The notes under the pieces are model-generated. The model saw only the letters and a list, made by a program, of their open reading frames with translations. It was not told the DNA's origin and ran no database searches. 64,000 nucleotides of DNA from Variovorax brevis (GTDB taxonomy: Bacteria; Pseudomonadota; Gammaproteobacteria; Burkholderiales; Burkholderiaceae_C): positions 1 to 64,000 of the forward strand of contig NZ_JASZYG010000014.1 of assembly GCF_030317105.1 (NCBI RefSeq), given 5' to 3'. A program made the position numbers and the translations under genes. How positions within the stretch are numbered: position 1 is the stretch's first letter; each line of letters starts with the position of its first letter. Positions 1 through 8,093 of this stretch are shown piece after piece.

Positions 1-502
1 CGCCGGCAACGAAGTGCCGCTGGGCCAGGCCGGCGAAATCTGCGCCAAGGGTCCGCAGGTCATGAGCGGCTACTGGGAAAAGCCTGAGGTCAATGCCGGC
101 GCCTTCACGGCCGACGGCTATTTCCGCACGGGCGACGTCGGCGTGTTCGACGAGCGCGGCTACCTCAAGATCGTAGACCGCATCAAGGACATGATCATCG
201 TCTCGGGCTTCAACGTGTACCCGAACGAGATCGAGGCGGTGGCAACAAGCTGCCCCGGCGTGGCCGAGTGCGCCTGCATCGGCGTGCCCGACGAGAAGAC
301 CGGCGAGGCGATCCAGCTGTTCGTCGTGAAGGCGGCGGGCGCCACGCTGGCACCGCAAGACGTCATCGCGCATTGCCGCGCGTCGCTCACGGGCTACAAG
401 GTGCCGAAGGTCGTGCACTTCATCGATGCCTTGCCCAAGTCCACCGTGGGCAAGATCCTGCGGCGCGAACTTCGCGCAACGGAAGCGGCGGCAGTGGCCT
501 GA
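1..502 (+). CDS. Acyl-CoA ligase (AMP-binding, FadD-like), C-terminal part only
   Basis: The gene enters from outside the window; an open frame runs from base 2, so only about 166 C-terminal residues are visible. They cover the end of the adenylate-forming core and the mobile C-terminal domain. YFRTGDVG is the A7 motif, the hinge follows in VDRIKDMIIVSGFNVYP (A8), and STVGKILRREL carries the A10 lysine that catalyses adenylation. This is the usual arrangement of long- or medium-chain acyl-CoA synthetases, which convert a carboxylic acid, ATP and CoA into an acyl-CoA in the cytoplasm. Substrate specificity lies in the missing N-terminal part. A DUF202 gene starts 5 bp downstream on the same strand. 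Confidence 0.85.
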   Translation, partial: AGNEVPLGQAGEICAKGPQVMSGYWEKPEVNAGAFTADGYFRTGDVGVFDERGYLKIVDRIKDMIIVSGFNVYPNEIEAVATSCPGVAECACIGVPDEKTGEAIQLFVVKAAGATLAPQDVIAHCRASLTGYKVPKVVHFIDALPKSTVGKILRRELRATEAAAVA

Positions 503-507
503 GGACG

Positions 508-879
508 ATGTCCTATCTGGACGATCCCCGGGTCTACTTCGCTGCGGAACGAACCCTGCTGGCTTGGCAGCGCACCTCGATTGCGTTGATCGGCCTGGGG
601 TTCGTCGTCGAGCGATTCGGCTTGTTCATGCGCGTCGTTGCCAATGACGCGCAGTTGCCGCCGGTGCACGGCCACGCCTCCCTGTTCTTCGGGGTTTTCC
701 TGCTGACGACAGGGGCCGCCGTCGCCGTCTTGTCGGCCTGGCAGTTCCAGCGCTTCCTTCGGGAACTCAGCCACCCCGAAGTGCCGCGCGGTCATATGAC
801 CTGGCCGGGAACTGCTGTGAACGTGGCACTTGCAGCGGCTGCGGTGGCAATGGCGGCGTGGTTTGTAGTCACGGGGTGA
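508..879 (+). CDS. DUF202 (YidH-like) small inner-membrane protein
   Basis: This 123-residue protein begins MSYLDDPRVYFAAERTLLAW; the segment AERTLLAWQRTSIALIGLG is the hallmark N-terminus of DUF202/YidH proteins. Three hydrophobic segments are visible, at about residues 25-45, 60-82 and 103-121, so it should sit in the inner membrane. Members have no established biochemical role. The start is set by the ATG 5 bp after the acyl-CoA ligase stop; a longer open frame upstream overlaps that ligase out of frame and is a shadow. Family assignment is good, function unknown. Confidence 0.8.
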   Translation: MSYLDDPRVYFAAERTLLAWQRTSIALIGLGFVVERFGLFMRVVANDAQLPPVHGHASLFFGVFLLTTGAAVAVLSAWQFQRFLRELSHPEVPRGHMTWPGTAVNVALAAAAVAMAAWFVVTG

Positions 880-943
880 AGCGGCGCGCCTGGCATTCCC
901 GAGGCCGAAGCCTGCCATCAGCGCTCCCTCGCCAGGGCAGTTC

Positions 944-1582
944 TCAGCGCACGATTCGACAGACCCAAACACCGACTGCGGCGCCGATCAACTCGGCCAC
1001 GACAAAGCCAGGCGCACTGCCCGGTGCGATCCCGGCAAAGCTGTCGCTGAACATGCGCCCGAACACCGCCGCCGGGTTGGCGAATGATGTGCTGGACGTG
1101 AACCAGTAGGCCGCACCGATGTAGCAGGCCACCCACTGCGCGGCCTTGCCTGCCGGCGCGCGCAGGATCACCAGCACCAGGCCGGAAGTCGCCACGAGTT
1201 CAGCGATCCATTGACCCCATCCGCTGCGCGTCTTCAAGCTCCACTGGAGCACGCTGAGATCGAACATGGCGTTGGCCAACCAGGCGCCCAGCATCGCGCC
1301 CGTCAACTGGGCCAGCACGTATGCCCACAGGCTTGCGGCCGGCAGTTCGCGGCGCAGCGCCATGACGATGCTGACGGCCGGGTTGAAGTACGCACCACTG
1401 ATCGGACCGAAGACCTCGATCAGCACGTAGAGCGCGAACACGGTGGCGAGGGTGTTGGCCAACAGCGCGATGGCCCCATTGCCACCCGACAGGCGCTCGG
1501 CCATGATGCCCGAGCCCACGACCGCGCACAGCAAGCCGGCCGTGCCCAGCAGCTCGGCCAGCGCCTTGTGCCAGACGTTCAT
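944..1582 (-). CDS. MIP/aquaporin-family channel of the ars set
   Basis: A 212-residue membrane protein with the duplicated NPA signature of major intrinsic proteins: YFNPAVS in the first half and SFANPAAVFGR in the second, with about six hydrophobic segments. It starts within the arsC stop codon (4-bp ATGA overlap), so the two are translationally coupled. Aquaglyceroporins in ars operons (for example AqpS of Sinorhizobium meliloti) let arsenite, made from arsenate by ArsC, leave the cell down its gradient in place of an ArsB/Acr3 pump. No arsB or acr3 is visible here, which favours that role. Substrate is inferred from context. Confidence 0.85.
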   Translation of the reverse strand: MNVWHKALAELLGTAGLLCAVVGSGIMAERLSGGNGAIALLANTLATVFALYVLIEVFGPISGAYFNPAVSIVMALRRELPAASLWAYVLAQLTGAMLGAWLANAMFDLSVLQWSLKTRSGWGQWIAELVATSGLVLVILRAPAGKAAQWVACYIGAAYWFTSSTSFANPAAVFGRMFSDSFAGIAPGSAPGFVVAELIGAAVGVWVCRIVR

Positions 1583-2085
1583 GACTTGCCGGCCAGTTCT
1601 CGTGCCTGCGTCTGGAGCGTCAACTTGTCAACGCTCGCCTGTGGCAGGTTCACCAGCAGTTCAAGCCGCCGGCGGATGGCGTGCAATGTCTGCCGAAAGG
1701 CTTCGAGCTTGTCCTCGACTGACCCCTGCGCCTCCGACGGATCGGCGTAGCCCCAGTGCGCCGTTGCCGGTTGTCCTGGCCAGTACGGGCAAACCTCGCC
1801 CGCAGCGTTGTCGCACACGGTGATGACGAGGTCCATGCGCGGTGCGTCGGGTTTGCCGAATTCGTCCCAGCTCTTGCTGCGCAAGCCCTCTGTTGCGATG
1901 CCCGCCTTGCTCAGCACGTCCAGCGCCATCGGATTGGGCTGCTGATTCGCGCGCGGACTGCAGCCCGCCGAAAATGCGTGAAAGCGCCCGCCGCCGATGT
2001 GGTTCAGGGTTGCCTCGGCCAGGATGCTGCGCGCCGAGTTGTGGGTGCACAGAAACAGCACGTTGATCGGCTTCGATTCGCTCAT
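1579..2085 (-). CDS. arsC: Arsenate reductase ArsC (low-molecular-weight phosphatase fold)
   Basis: A 168-residue protein beginning MSESKPINVLFLCTHNSARS. CTHNSAR is the CX5R anion-binding loop whose first cysteine attacks arsenate. Two further cysteines in VCDNAAGEVCPYWPG match the redox relay of this ArsC class, followed by the conserved TAHWGYADPSEA segment. It reduces arsenate to arsenite in the cytoplasm with thiol reductants. An in-frame ATG at 2097 would add four residues; I prefer 2085 because a GGGG tract lies just upstream. It lies between arsR upstream and the aquaporin downstream, all leftward. Confidence 0.92.
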   Translation of the reverse strand: MSESKPINVLFLCTHNSARSILAEATLNHIGGGRFHAFSAGCSPRANQQPNPMALDVLSKAGIATEGLRSKSWDEFGKPDAPRMDLVITVCDNAAGEVCPYWPGQPATAHWGYADPSEAQGSVEDKLEAFRQTLHAIRRRLELLVNLPQASVDKLTLQTQARELAGKS

Positions 2086-2176
2086 GTCAGGCCCCATTAC
2101 CTTGAATCGAAGGCGATGGGCGCTGGCAAGGCTTGCACCTTCAAGTGCACACCGGATTGCTTCATGGAGATTTCCT

Positions 2177-2500
2177 TCAACACGAACAGGCGTTCACCGC
2201 GTCCACAGCACACGCCTCGCCCTGGCAGCAGTTCTCGGTGAGATAGCCCAGGAGCGCGTTCATGCGCTCGAATGAAGCCCGGTAGATCAGATTGCGGCCC
2301 TGGCGCTCCTGGCTGACCAAACCGGCGTTCATCAGCTCCTTGAGGTGAAAGGACAGCGTTGCGGGCGGGATGCCGGATCCCTCGGCCATCACGCCGGGTG
2401 TCATGCCTTGGTGGCCGGCGATCACCAGGGCACGGAATACCCGGAGGCGGGCGCCTTGAGCCAGTGCGGCAAGCGATCGAACCACTTCATTTTCTTCCAT
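2177..2500 (-). CDS. arsR: ArsR-family arsenic-responsive repressor
   Basis: A 107-residue winged-helix regulator; the recognition region is about residues 34-63 (PPATLSFHLKELMNAGLVS). The classical ELCVCDL metal site is absent. Instead there is a C-terminal cysteine cluster, C91, C92 and C97 plus C105 and C107, resembling the C-terminal As(III) site described for Acidithiobacillus ferrooxidans ArsR. It heads the arsR-arsC-aquaporin set and should repress it until arsenite binds. The promoter directly upstream contains an 18-bp inverted repeat ending one base before the ATG, a likely autoregulatory operator. Confidence 0.9.
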   Translation of the reverse strand: MEENEVVRSLAALAQGARLRVFRALVIAGHQGMTPGVMAEGSGIPPATLSFHLKELMNAGLVSQERQGRNLIYRASFERMNALLGYLTENCCQGEACAVDAVNACSC

Positions 2501-2534
2501 GTTTCCATAATACTGGAAATATGCGGGGATTCAA
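2501..2534 (-). promoter_or_regulatory. arsR promoter with overlapping operator
   Basis: Read leftward, TTGAAT (2534-2529) and TATTAT (2512-2507) are separated by 16 bp, a good sigma-70 pair. The inverted repeat TTTCCA-N6-TGGAAA (2502-2519) covers the -10 element. A start point 7 bp after the -10 would fall at the A of the arsR ATG (2500), so the transcript may be leaderless. Confidence 0.6.
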
Positions 2535-2585
2535 GAGCCGAGACGCGCGGGATCCAGGGCGATTGAGAGCGAAGGCCGGGCCGGG

Positions 2586-3146
2586 TCAGCGCTGGCTCTG
2601 AGCCACAGAAAGGCCTGTTGGCTCACGTCTTGTCCCGACCAGCACCACGAGGATGCTGGCCGGCTCCGAACTGCGATTTCGCCACGCGTGACGCGTGCCG
2701 TTCTGTACGTAGGTGTCGCCGGCGTGAAGCTCCCTCGTTGCACCATTGTCCAGTTCGAGCCAGATGCTGCCGGAGATGACGTAGCCGAAGTCGATGGAAT
2801 CGCTGGTGTGCATCCCTGGATTCCTGGCTTCGATGTGTGCGGCCAGACCGGGAAACTTCTGTTCCATTTGAACGTACACGTTCTTTCGTTCTGCCGGCTC
2901 CAGAGGCACCTCTCGCTCCGGAGGAAGGGTAAAGATGCCGAATCGGAATCCACCCGCTGGAGGAAAGTAATCGCGATAGGCCTGTGCGCTTCCCGCATCG
3001 GGAAATGACGGAAGGCTATCCGCGCCCCAGAGCTTGAGGAACTGGAAGCCCAGGCCGGCGACAACGTCAGGCTCGACCACATCGTCGCTCGCGAAGACCG
3101 CAAACGATTCGGCGCTATGACCGGTGACAACTCGACGTGCATTCAT
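2586..3146 (-). CDS. Cupin-domain protein
   Basis: About 186 residues, starting at MNARRVVTGHSAES after a good AGGAAA ribosome site; an in-frame ATG at 3191 gives a less likely longer form. The C-terminal half is a cupin barrel: GMHTSDSIDFGYVISG (first cupin motif, His plus acidic residues) and HAGDTYVQNGTRHAWRN (second motif with metal-ligand His). The N-terminal 90 residues are unassigned. Single-domain cupins range from dioxygenases and isomerases to sensors, so the reaction cannot be named. It is separated from the ars genes and from the ABC importer to the right by intergenic DNA. Confidence 0.7.
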   Translation of the reverse strand: MNARRVVTGHSAESFAVFASDDVVEPDVVAGLGFQFLKLWGADSLPSFPDAGSAQAYRDYFPPAGGFRFGIFTLPPEREVPLEPAERKNVYVQMEQKFPGLAAHIEARNPGMHTSDSIDFGYVISGSIWLELDNGATRELHAGDTYVQNGTRHAWRNRSSEPASILVVLVGTRREPTGLSVAQSQR

Positions 3147-3365
3147 GGCGTTTCCTGTTTGCAAGCGATGCCGTGCTGAAGAAAGCATCATGCCGCAGAT
3201 GGCGGCCCGTGAACATGGTTCACGCAGGCCCTGCGCAGGCCCCTCGCCGCTCCGGGTCGAAGGCCATCAAGGCGCCGAGCTAACGCACGGCCCACATACC
3301 ACCTCAAATAACCAGCCAGTTACTAGGCTAAACCCTATGGACTTAGTCCTTTCGGGCGACAACAA

Positions 3366-3383
3366 TAACTAACCGGATAGTTA
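3366..3383. promoter_or_regulatory. Palindrome upstream of the sugar ABC operon (candidate operator)
   Basis: TAACTAACCGGATAGTTA is an 18-bp near-perfect palindrome centred on CCGG, 44 bp before the binding-protein start. A related half-pattern, AACCAGCCAGTTAC, lies at 3310-3323 (11 of 14 bases shared with 3371-3384). The operon ends with a TetR regulator that could bind here; this is inference. Confidence 0.4.
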
Positions 3384-3426
3384 CATAGACATTGCACCAC
3401 ACCCTCTCACCTCCAAGGAGACAGCC

Positions 3427-4539
3427 ATGGCCTTCATCAAGAACTTCATCGACCAGCAAACCGCGCGGCGTCGCGACTTCCTGTTGGCCAGTGCGTACGG
3501 ATTGGTCGGCATCGGCGCGGCCACCAATCCGCTGGCGGCCTTCGCGCAGCAGCAGGGCAAGCCGGCCGTCGCCTGGAGCTATCGCGATCGCAACAACCCC
3601 TACTGGCACGCGATCGCCTCGGGTGGCGAATCCTTCGTCGAGAGCGTGGGCATGAAGAAGTCCGACATGGTCCACTTGCTGAACAACGGCAGTTCGCAAA
3701 AGTCGCTGTCGGACATCCAGGCCTTCCTGTCCAAGACCGGCGGCAAGGCGGCCATTGCCTGCGACGCGAACGACGCGCCCAATTGCCGGCCCATCGTGGA
3801 GGCGGTGCGCAAGGCCGGCGCTTTCGTCTCGACCATCTGGAACAAGCCCGACGACCTGCACCCCTGGGACTTCGGCGACGCCTGGGTTTCGCACATGACC
3901 TGGTCCGACGAAGGCCCGGCCGAGCAGACCGCGCGCACGCTCTTCACCGCCATGGGCGGCAAGGGCGCGATCGTCGGCGTGGGCGGCATCGCGGCCAACA
4001 ACCCGGCCATCGAGCGATTCAACGGCATGAAGAAAGCGCTCAAGGACTTCCCCGGCATCCAGTTGCTGGACTACCAGCCGGGCGACTGGTCCACGCAGAA
4101 GGCCAACCAGGTGATGGAAGGCTTCCTGACCCGCTTCGGCACGAAGATCGGCGGCGTGTTCTGCGCCAACGATTCGATGGCCTACGGCGTGCTCGAAGCG
4201 CTCAAGGCCGACGGGCGCAAGCTGCCGGTGGTGGGCTACGACGGCAGCCCGGAGGCGGTGGACCTGGTCGTCAAGGGCGACCTGCTCACGACCGTGTTCA
4301 CCAACCCGCACTGGGGCGGCGGCATCACCGCGGCGCTGGCCTACTACGCGGCCATCGGCAAGTTCAAGCCCTCGGCCGAGCCGAAAGAGCATCGCGAGTT
4401 CTACGGCCCGTCGATCATGATCACGCAGAAGGACGCAGCCGAGTTCAAGAAGAAATACATCAGCAGCACCCCCAAGTACGACTGGACCGATTTCTGGGGC
4501 ACCTCCGGCGGCCAGATCAAGTACGGAGCCAGGGCGTGA
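3427..4539 (+). CDS. Sugar-type ABC transporter periplasmic binding protein
   Basis: A 370-residue Peripla_BP_4-type solute receptor. The N-terminus has a twin-arginine-like export signal: RRRDFLLASAYG at residues 15-26, then a hydrophobic stretch ending at AFAQ, with cleavage probably near residue 40. The mature part shows the two-lobe binding fold, with NNPYWHAI near the start and GVFCANDSMAYGVLEAL typical of ribose/galactose-type receptors. AAGGAG lies 8 bp before the ATG. It is the first gene of a five-gene rightward operon with two permeases, an ATPase and a TetR regulator. The ligand cannot be read from the sequence; a sugar, polyol or similar small molecule is likely. Confidence 0.88.
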   Translation: MAFIKNFIDQQTARRRDFLLASAYGLVGIGAATNPLAAFAQQQGKPAVAWSYRDRNNPYWHAIASGGESFVESVGMKKSDMVHLLNNGSSQKSLSDIQAFLSKTGGKAAIACDANDAPNCRPIVEAVRKAGAFVSTIWNKPDDLHPWDFGDAWVSHMTWSDEGPAEQTARTLFTAMGGKGAIVGVGGIAANNPAIERFNGMKKALKDFPGIQLLDYQPGDWSTQKANQVMEGFLTRFGTKIGGVFCANDSMAYGVLEALKADGRKLPVVGYDGSPEAVDLVVKGDLLTTVFTNPHWGGGITAALAYYAAIGKFKPSAEPKEHREFYGPSIMITQKDAAEFKKKYISSTPKYDWTDFWGTSGGQIKYGARA

Positions 4540-4547
4540 CCGCGCAC

Positions 4548-5582
4548 ATGGCGACAACGGGACTGCGGCGCAGCGCGGCAGCAGGCAGCAGCCTGCAGGC
4601 GTCGATGCCCGCGCGAACCACTGCCGCGGCGCGCCCGGTGTCGTGGATGCAATGGGCGCCCGCGCTGGTGCTGGCGGCCCTGGTGCTGGGCTTTGCGGCG
4701 GCCAACCCGAAGTTCATGACGCTGGCCAATCTGGCCCGAATCGCGATCGCGGCGGCACCCGCGCTGATGGTGGCGGTGGGCGTGACCTTCATCATCGTGA
4801 TGGGCTCCATCGACCTGTCGATGGAAGGCACGATCTCCACCACGGCAGTGCTCTTCGCCATCCTGTTCAGCGCGCTCGGCGGCGAACTGGCGGCGTGGGG
4901 CTGGCTGGCCATTCCCGCGGCGCTGCTGGCGGGCGCCTTGATCGGCTTCGTCAACGGCGTGGTGCACGTCAAGCTGAGCATCCCGTCGTTCATGTCGAGC
5001 CTGGCGATGGGATTCGTCGGCATGGGCCTGTCGGTGCTGCTGACGGGCGGCGACATCCTGCGCGTGGACGACAACGCCTTTCGCGCGCTGATCTTCCTTC
5101 GCATCGGCGGCTTTCCGCTGATGGTGTACTTGGCCATCGCGCTGGTGTTCGTCGCGTGGTTCATCCAGCGCAAGACCATCCTCGGGCGCCACTTCTACGC
5201 GGTGGGCGGTGGTGAGGATCTGGCCCACGCGAGCGGCCTGAACGTCAAGCGCGTGCGCATCCTCGGCTTCATGCTGGCAGGCGTGTTCTATGCGCTTGCC
5301 GCCATCTTCGCGGTGGCGCGCGGCGGCATGGCGGAATCGCTCACGGGCTCGAACTTCATGTTCGCATCCGTCACGGCGGTGGTGATCGGCGGCACCTCGC
5401 TCATGGGTGGCAGCGGTGGCGTGTGGAACGCGGTCGTCGGTGTGTTGATCGTCAGCGTCATCAACAACGGCATGGTCGTGGTGGGGCTGCCCAACTACCT
5501 GCAGGACGGCGTGCTCGGCGTGCTGGTCATCCTTTCGGTCGCACTGGCCGTCAACCGCAAGAACCAATCGCTCGTGAAGTGA
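4548..5582 (+). CDS. Ribose-type ABC transporter permease (first)
   Basis: About 344 residues, BPD_transp_2 family (RbsC-like), with 8-10 hydrophobic segments after a 45-residue Ala/Arg-rich leader. Family landmarks are VGVTFIIVMGSIDLSMEG near the N-terminal third and VIGGTSLMGGSGGVWNAVVG near the C-terminus. A GTG at 4536, overlapping the receptor stop, is an alternative start that would couple the two genes. It should pair with the second permease at 7103 to form a heterodimeric membrane channel in the inner membrane, powered by the ATPase in between. Confidence 0.88.
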   Translation: MATTGLRRSAAAGSSLQASMPARTTAAARPVSWMQWAPALVLAALVLGFAAANPKFMTLANLARIAIAAAPALMVAVGVTFIIVMGSIDLSMEGTISTTAVLFAILFSALGGELAAWGWLAIPAALLAGALIGFVNGVVHVKLSIPSFMSSLAMGFVGMGLSVLLTGGDILRVDDNAFRALIFLRIGGFPLMVYLAIALVFVAWFIQRKTILGRHFYAVGGGEDLAHASGLNVKRVRILGFMLAGVFYALAAIFAVARGGMAESLTGSNFMFASVTAVVIGGTSLMGGSGGVWNAVVGVLIVSVINNGMVVVGLPNYLQDGVLGVLVILSVALAVNRKNQSLVK

Positions 5583-5589
5583 GGCCGCC

Positions 5590-7092
5590 ATGCTTGAATT
5601 CAGAAAAGTGGAGAAGCGCTTTCCCGGCGTGCACGCCCTCAAGGGCATCGACTTCGAGATCGGGCGCGGCGAGATCGTCGGTCTGGTCGGCGAGAACGGC
5701 GCCGGCAAGTCGACGTTGATGAAGGTGCTCTACGGCGCGTACCAACACGACGGCGGCGAGGTGCTGCTCAATGGCAAGCCCACAGCCTTCGCCAGCCCGC
5801 GCGACGCGATGCTTCAGGGCATCGGCATGGTGTTCCAGGAGCAATCGCTCATTCCCAACCTCTCGGTGATGGAGAACATCTTCATCGGCTTCGAGCAGCA
5901 GTTCGTGCGCTGGGGCATCGTCAACTGGAAGAAGATGGCCGCGGCCGCGCGCCAGCAATTGGCCAAGGTCGAGCTGGACATCGACCCGCGCACGCCGCTG
6001 TCGAAGCTGTCGTTCGCGCAGCGCCAACTGGTGGAGCTGGCCAAAGTCATGGCGCTGGAAGAGCGCATCGAAGGCGACCTGGTGATCCTGCTGGATGAGC
6101 CGACCTCCGTGCTGTCGAAGGACGAAGTGCAGTTGCTGTTCAGGCTGATCCGCCGGCTGCGCGCGCGGGCCTCCTTCGTGTTCGTGTCGCACCGCATGGA
6201 CGAAGTCATCGACATCTCCGACCGCATCTACGTCATGAAGGACGGCGCGGTGGTCGACGTGGTCGACGGCAAGACGGCCGTGGCCGAGAGCATCCAGCAG
6301 AAGATGGTCGGGCGCGAGATCAGCACGGCTTACTACCGCGAGGAAAAGCAGAAGCCCTGCTCGCAGGAGGTGCTGATCGAGGCCGACGGACTCACGCACG
6401 CCGGCAAATTCGAGGACATCACTTTCCGGCTACGGCGCGGCGAGGTGCTGAGCCTGGTCGGCGTCGAAGGCTCGGGCGGCGAAGAGATCATGCGCACCGT
6501 GTTCGGCCTGGAGAAGCCGCACAGCGGTTCGCTCAAAATCAAGGGCAAGGCGGTGCGACGCTTCAATGCGGCCAATGGCGTGAAGCACGGCGTGGGCTAC
6601 ATCCCGCGCGAACGCAAGATCGAGGGCATCGTCGGCGGCATGTCGGTGTTCGAGAACATGACGCTCTCGCAGATGGGCCGCTACAGCCGCGGCGGCGTGC
6701 TCCAGCGCAAGGCCGAACGCGCGACCGCGCAGCAATGGGTAAAGCGCCTGGAGATCAAGACGCCCTCGGTCGACGCCAACGCGGGCAAGCTCTCGGGCGG
6801 CAACCAGCAGAAGGTCGTCATCTCGAAATGGCGCAGCAGCGGCGCGGATGTGATCCTGCTGGACCACCCCACGCGCGGCGTCGACATCGGCGCCAAGGAA
6901 CACATCTACGAAGTCATCCGCGAGATGTGCGACGACGGCTGCGGCGTGCTGCTGATGGCCGACACGCTGGAAGAGGCGATCGGCCTCTCGCACACGATTG
7001 CCGTGCTGCGCGACGGAAAGGTGCAGCAGTGGTTCGACTGCGTGCCCGGCAATAAACCCACGTTATTCGACCTCGTTCACCACATGACCTGA
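5590..7092 (+). CDS. Sugar ABC transporter ATP-binding protein (two NBDs, RbsA/MglA type)
   Basis: A 500-residue tandem ATPase. The N-terminal domain has a full Walker A (GENGAGKSTLMKVLYG, about residue 38) and Walker B VILLDEPTSVLS, but a weak signature LSFAQRQLVELAK. The C-terminal domain has a degenerate P-loop (GVEGSGGEEIM), a good signature LSGGNQQKVVISKW and a Walker B reading VILLDHPTRGVD, in which the catalytic Glu is replaced by His. One competent and one degenerate site is normal in this family, but the Glu-to-His change is worth noting. It energises the two neighbouring permeases. Confidence 0.9.
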   Translation: MLEFRKVEKRFPGVHALKGIDFEIGRGEIVGLVGENGAGKSTLMKVLYGAYQHDGGEVLLNGKPTAFASPRDAMLQGIGMVFQEQSLIPNLSVMENIFIGFEQQFVRWGIVNWKKMAAAARQQLAKVELDIDPRTPLSKLSFAQRQLVELAKVMALEERIEGDLVILLDEPTSVLSKDEVQLLFRLIRRLRARASFVFVSHRMDEVIDISDRIYVMKDGAVVDVVDGKTAVAESIQQKMVGREISTAYYREEKQKPCSQEVLIEADGLTHAGKFEDITFRLRRGEVLSLVGVEGSGGEEIMRTVFGLEKPHSGSLKIKGKAVRRFNAANGVKHGVGYIPRERKIEGIVGGMSVFENMTLSQMGRYSRGGVLQRKAERATAQQWVKRLEIKTPSVDANAGKLSGGNQQKVVISKWRSSGADVILLDHPTRGVDIGAKEHIYEVIREMCDDGCGVLLMADTLEEAIGLSHTIAVLRDGKVQQWFDCVPGNKPTLFDLVHHMT

Positions 7093-7102
7093 AGAGCTCG
7101 CC

Positions 7103-8044
7103 ATGACCTTCGAAAAAATCCGCCCTCACCTCCCCTGGCTGACACTGCTCATGCTCACGCTCGCGGTGAGCGCCATCAACCCCGGCTTCCTGCAACCGTC
7201 CAACCTGCTGCAGATGACCGCCGACGTCTCCACGCTGTTCGTGATGGCGCTGGGCATCACGCTGGTGATCTTCATCGGCGGCATCGACCTGTCGGCGCAG
7301 TCGGTGGCCAACATGACGACCGTGCTCGCCACGCTGTCACTCCCCTGGCTCGGCGTGTGGTCGGCCTTCGGCGTGGTGGCCGTGGGTGCGCTGCTGGGCT
7401 TTGTCTCGGGCTACGCGTCGACGCGGCTCAAGGTACCGTCCTTCATTTCCACGCTGGCCATTGGTGGCATTGCGCTGTCCATCGGCCAGTACGCCTCGGG
7501 CCAGCGCGCGATCTTCATGGACGCGGCCCTGCGCGAGCAGTCTTTTGGCTGGGTCACCGCGAGCACGGCGGGCATTCCGCACGAGGTGCTGATCGCCGGC
7601 GCGCTGCTGGCCGTGATGCTCTTCGTCGAGCGCCGCACCACCTTTGGCCGCGCGCTGAAAGCCATCGGGGCGGGCGAGCCGGCGGCGGCCGCATCGGGCC
7701 TGCGCGTGGAACGCTACAAGATCGCCGTCTACACCCTTTCGGGGCTCATCGCGGCCTTCGCGGGTTTGCTGTTCTCCGTGAAGCTCGCGGGCGGCGCGCC
7801 CAATCTGGCGGAGGGCTTCCTGCTGCCGGCCATCGTCGCGGTGCTGATCGGCGGCACGCCTCTCACGGGCGGTGTCGGCGGCGTGCTCAACACGCTCATC
7901 GGCGCCATGATCGTGGCCGTGATCCGCACCGGCATGGTGTACCTGGAAGTGCCGGCCACGGCGCAGCAGATCGTGTTCGGCATCGTGCTGACGGTGGCCA
8001 TTGCACTGACGATCGACCGCAGCAAGCTCGCCACGGTCAAATAG
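7103..8044 (+). CDS. Ribose-type ABC transporter permease (second)
   Basis: A 313-residue BPD_transp_2 permease beginning MTFEKIRPHLPWLTLLMLTL, with about nine membrane segments. FVMALGITLVIFIGGIDLSA and AVLIGGTPLTGGVGGVLNTLIG match the conserved regions of the first permease. The start lies 10 bp after the ATPase stop and is preceded by GAAGAGC. Two different permeases in one operon indicate a heterodimeric channel. Confidence 0.88.
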   Translation: MTFEKIRPHLPWLTLLMLTLAVSAINPGFLQPSNLLQMTADVSTLFVMALGITLVIFIGGIDLSAQSVANMTTVLATLSLPWLGVWSAFGVVAVGALLGFVSGYASTRLKVPSFISTLAIGGIALSIGQYASGQRAIFMDAALREQSFGWVTASTAGIPHEVLIAGALLAVMLFVERRTTFGRALKAIGAGEPAAAASGLRVERYKIAVYTLSGLIAAFAGLLFSVKLAGGAPNLAEGFLLPAIVAVLIGGTPLTGGVGGVLNTLIGAMIVAVIRTGMVYLEVPATAQQIVFGIVLTVAIALTIDRSKLATVK

Positions 8045-8093
8045 CGCGCCGAAGGCTACCATTGGCATCTTCCCCAACAAAGCGACGAATCCC

